Below the pieces are notes generated by a model. The model was not told where the DNA came from, did not search any database, and worked only from the letters and a program-made list of their open reading frames with translations. The translations under genes were made by a program, and so were the position numbers. A stretch of DNA of 64,000 nt, from NCBI RefSeq assembly GCF_014217625.1, contig NZ_CP043641.1, forward strand, positions 1,488,001 to 1,552,000, given 5' to 3'. Positions 63,219 to 64,000 of the stretch are shown here, in pieces. Source of the stretch: Leifsonia shinshuensis (lineage in GTDB: Bacteria > Actinomycetota > Actinomycetes > Actinomycetales > Microbacteriaceae). The stretch's first letter is position 1. Each line of letters opens with the position of its first letter.

Positions 63219-63848
63219 TCAGTCGTGGGATTTGGGGTGGCGCTTGTAGGGGCTGACCGTGGGGTCGCCGGGGAGCCAGTACCGCCAGGGGAAGGTCACG
63301 CTCCCGCCCGCTCCGGAGACGCCGGTGCGCGGGCCGGTCTCGTAGGCCGGCTGGACGGTCGGCAGCTCCAGCTCGAACGGCGGCGCGAACAGGTCGGAGC
63401 CGTTCTCCGACAGCAGGATGCCGGCCGCCACCACCAGTCGCGCGGGTCCCCGCGCCAGGTCGCGCGCCGCGACGGCCCGGCCGACGGGACCGCCGCGCCT
63501 GTGTGCGGCCAGCTCCGCGCCCTCCACGACCTCCCCGGCCCGCAGCAGCACCGCCGACGACACACCCTCGGGCGAGCACACCACGTTCGCGCAGACGTGC
63601 ATCCCATAGGTGAAGTACGTGTAGAGGTGGCCGGGGCCGCCGTACATCACCGCGTTGCGCTTGGTGCGGCCGCGGAAGGAGTGCGAGCCGGGGTCGACGC
63701 CGTCGCCGACGTAGGCCTCCACCTCGCTGATCCGGATGCCGACGACGCCCTCCTCCGTCTCGTGGCGGAGCACGGCGCCGAGCAGTTGCGGCGCGACCTC
63801 CAGCGCCGACGCGGCGAACACGTCGCGCCCGGGCCGGTAGAGCGTCAT
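63219..63848 (-). CDS. DNA-3-methyladenine glycosylase (AAG/MPG type)
   Basis: 209-aa base-excision repair glycosylase removing alkylated purines. The AAG fold motifs are present: RISEVEAYVGDGVDPGSHSF with the catalytic Glu, RNAVMYGGPGHLYTYFTYGMHVCANVV with the Tyr/His flipping pocket, and the RGPARL-type ARDLARGPARL. ATG 63848. It lies downstream of the 35-aa membrane peptide and an unidentified gene. Confidence 0.95.
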   Translation of the reverse strand: MTLYRPGRDVFAASALEVAPQLLGAVLRHETEEGVVGIRISEVEAYVGDGVDPGSHSFRGRTKRNAVMYGGPGHLYTYFTYGMHVCANVVCSPEGVSSAVLLRAGEVVEGAELAAHRRGGPVGRAVAARDLARGPARLVVAAGILLSENGSDLFAPPFELELPTVQPAYETGPRTGVSGAGGSVTFPWRYWLPGDPTVSPYKRHPKSHD

Positions 63849-63858
63849 GCTGCCCGGC

Positions 63859-63966
63859 TCAGAAGATCCGGCCGCCGGCGGCGACGGTCACGATCAGTCC
63901 GACGACGATCACCGCGACCGCCACCACCACGATCAGCGGAATGAGCCAGCCGGGACGCCGGGCCAT
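63859..63966 (-). CDS. 35-aa single-helix membrane peptide
   Basis: 35-aa frame: MARRPGWLIPLI followed by one strong hydrophobic helix and a GGRIF end. A cationic N-terminus suggests cytoplasmic N and outside C. ATG 63966 overlaps the stop of the upstream gene (TGATG), so it is translationally coupled. It is probably real; function unknown. Confidence 0.6.
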   Translation of the reverse strand: MARRPGWLIPLIVVVAVAVIVVGLIVTVAAGGRIF

Positions 63967-64000
63967 CAGCCCAGGTCCCGCCGGGTGGCGATCAGGGCAC
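63966..64000 (-). CDS. 3' end of a leftward gene cut by the window
   Basis: Last codons read ALIATRRDLG then TGA, overlapping the 35-aa peptide start. Only about eleven codons are visible. Synteny in related genomes would suggest argininosuccinate lyase, but the sequence here is too short to support it. Confidence 0.5.
   Translation of the reverse strand, partial: ALIATRRDLG

Overview
The window is a stretch of chromosome from a high-GC actinobacterium, most likely a Microbacteriaceae member close to Leifsonia. This is inferred from the GC-rich codon use, frequent GTG/TTG starts, pervasive 4-8 nt gene overlaps, DUF2510 (W-x-D-P) membrane proteins, and the core order Der-Cmk-TyrA-RluB-ScpB-ScpA-ParA / XerD-NUDIX-PyrG-RecN-NadK-flippase-TlyA-TyrS-Mpg. 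No database search was possible.

About 0-11.8 kb is accessory. It begins with the 5' part of an ABC1/UbiB-type kinase gene behind a PadR repressor that has a perfect 16-bp palindrome upstream. A nuclease-rich patch follows: an SRA-HNH modification-dependent endonuclease, a membrane-anchored DUF2510-HNH protein, and a NERD protein that runs in frame into a second DUF2510 protein. After it come a MobA-like gene with a DUF6457 partner, a copper amine oxidase with a divergent TetR gene, and a Phd/PIN toxin-antitoxin pair.

About 11.8-27.2 kb is a catabolic region for an unidentified nitrogenous, probably amide-linked, compound. The leftward operon (flavin monooxygenase, RidA, DUF1028, M20 amidase, aspartase) is divergent from aldehyde dehydrogenase, a CitE-like lyase and an APC permease. 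A GMC oxidoreductase/NCS1 permease operon is divergent from a LysR gene, followed by a YtcJ-like amidohydrolase. A motif GCATCACTTC recurs in both divergent promoters. Five hairpins built on AACGGAGGA lie between the permease and the GMC gene.

About 27-36 kb holds a DUF1269 protein, a leftward Gfo/Idh - isomerase - ABC transporter operon with a divergent ROK regulator, and a peptidoglycan-binding protein. About 36-40.4 kb is the most unusual part. It has a small zinc-ribbon protein, a DUF1801-like protein, two facing paralogous small Cys-containing peptides, a coupled 36-aa/60-aa pair of which the second is secreted, and a low-GC insert. The insert carries one Fic/Doc-like gene bounded by about 180-bp imperfect direct repeats, with an intact tRNA-Pro(GGG) at one end and a decayed tRNA-Pro 3' fragment at the other.

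From 40.6 kb to the end is mostly core genome: a GT2 glycosyltransferase/GH18-CBM pair, then ribosome assembly, nucleotide metabolism, chromosome segregation and dimer resolution, CTP synthesis, DNA repair, NAD phosphorylation, rRNA methylation and tyrosyl-tRNA synthesis. A SatD-family protein with a C-terminal helix-turn-helix lies downstream of three identical-length 20-bp palindromes spaced exactly 29 bp apart. The window closes with a DNA-3-methyladenine glycosylase, a 35-aa membrane peptide and the 3' tip of another leftward gene.
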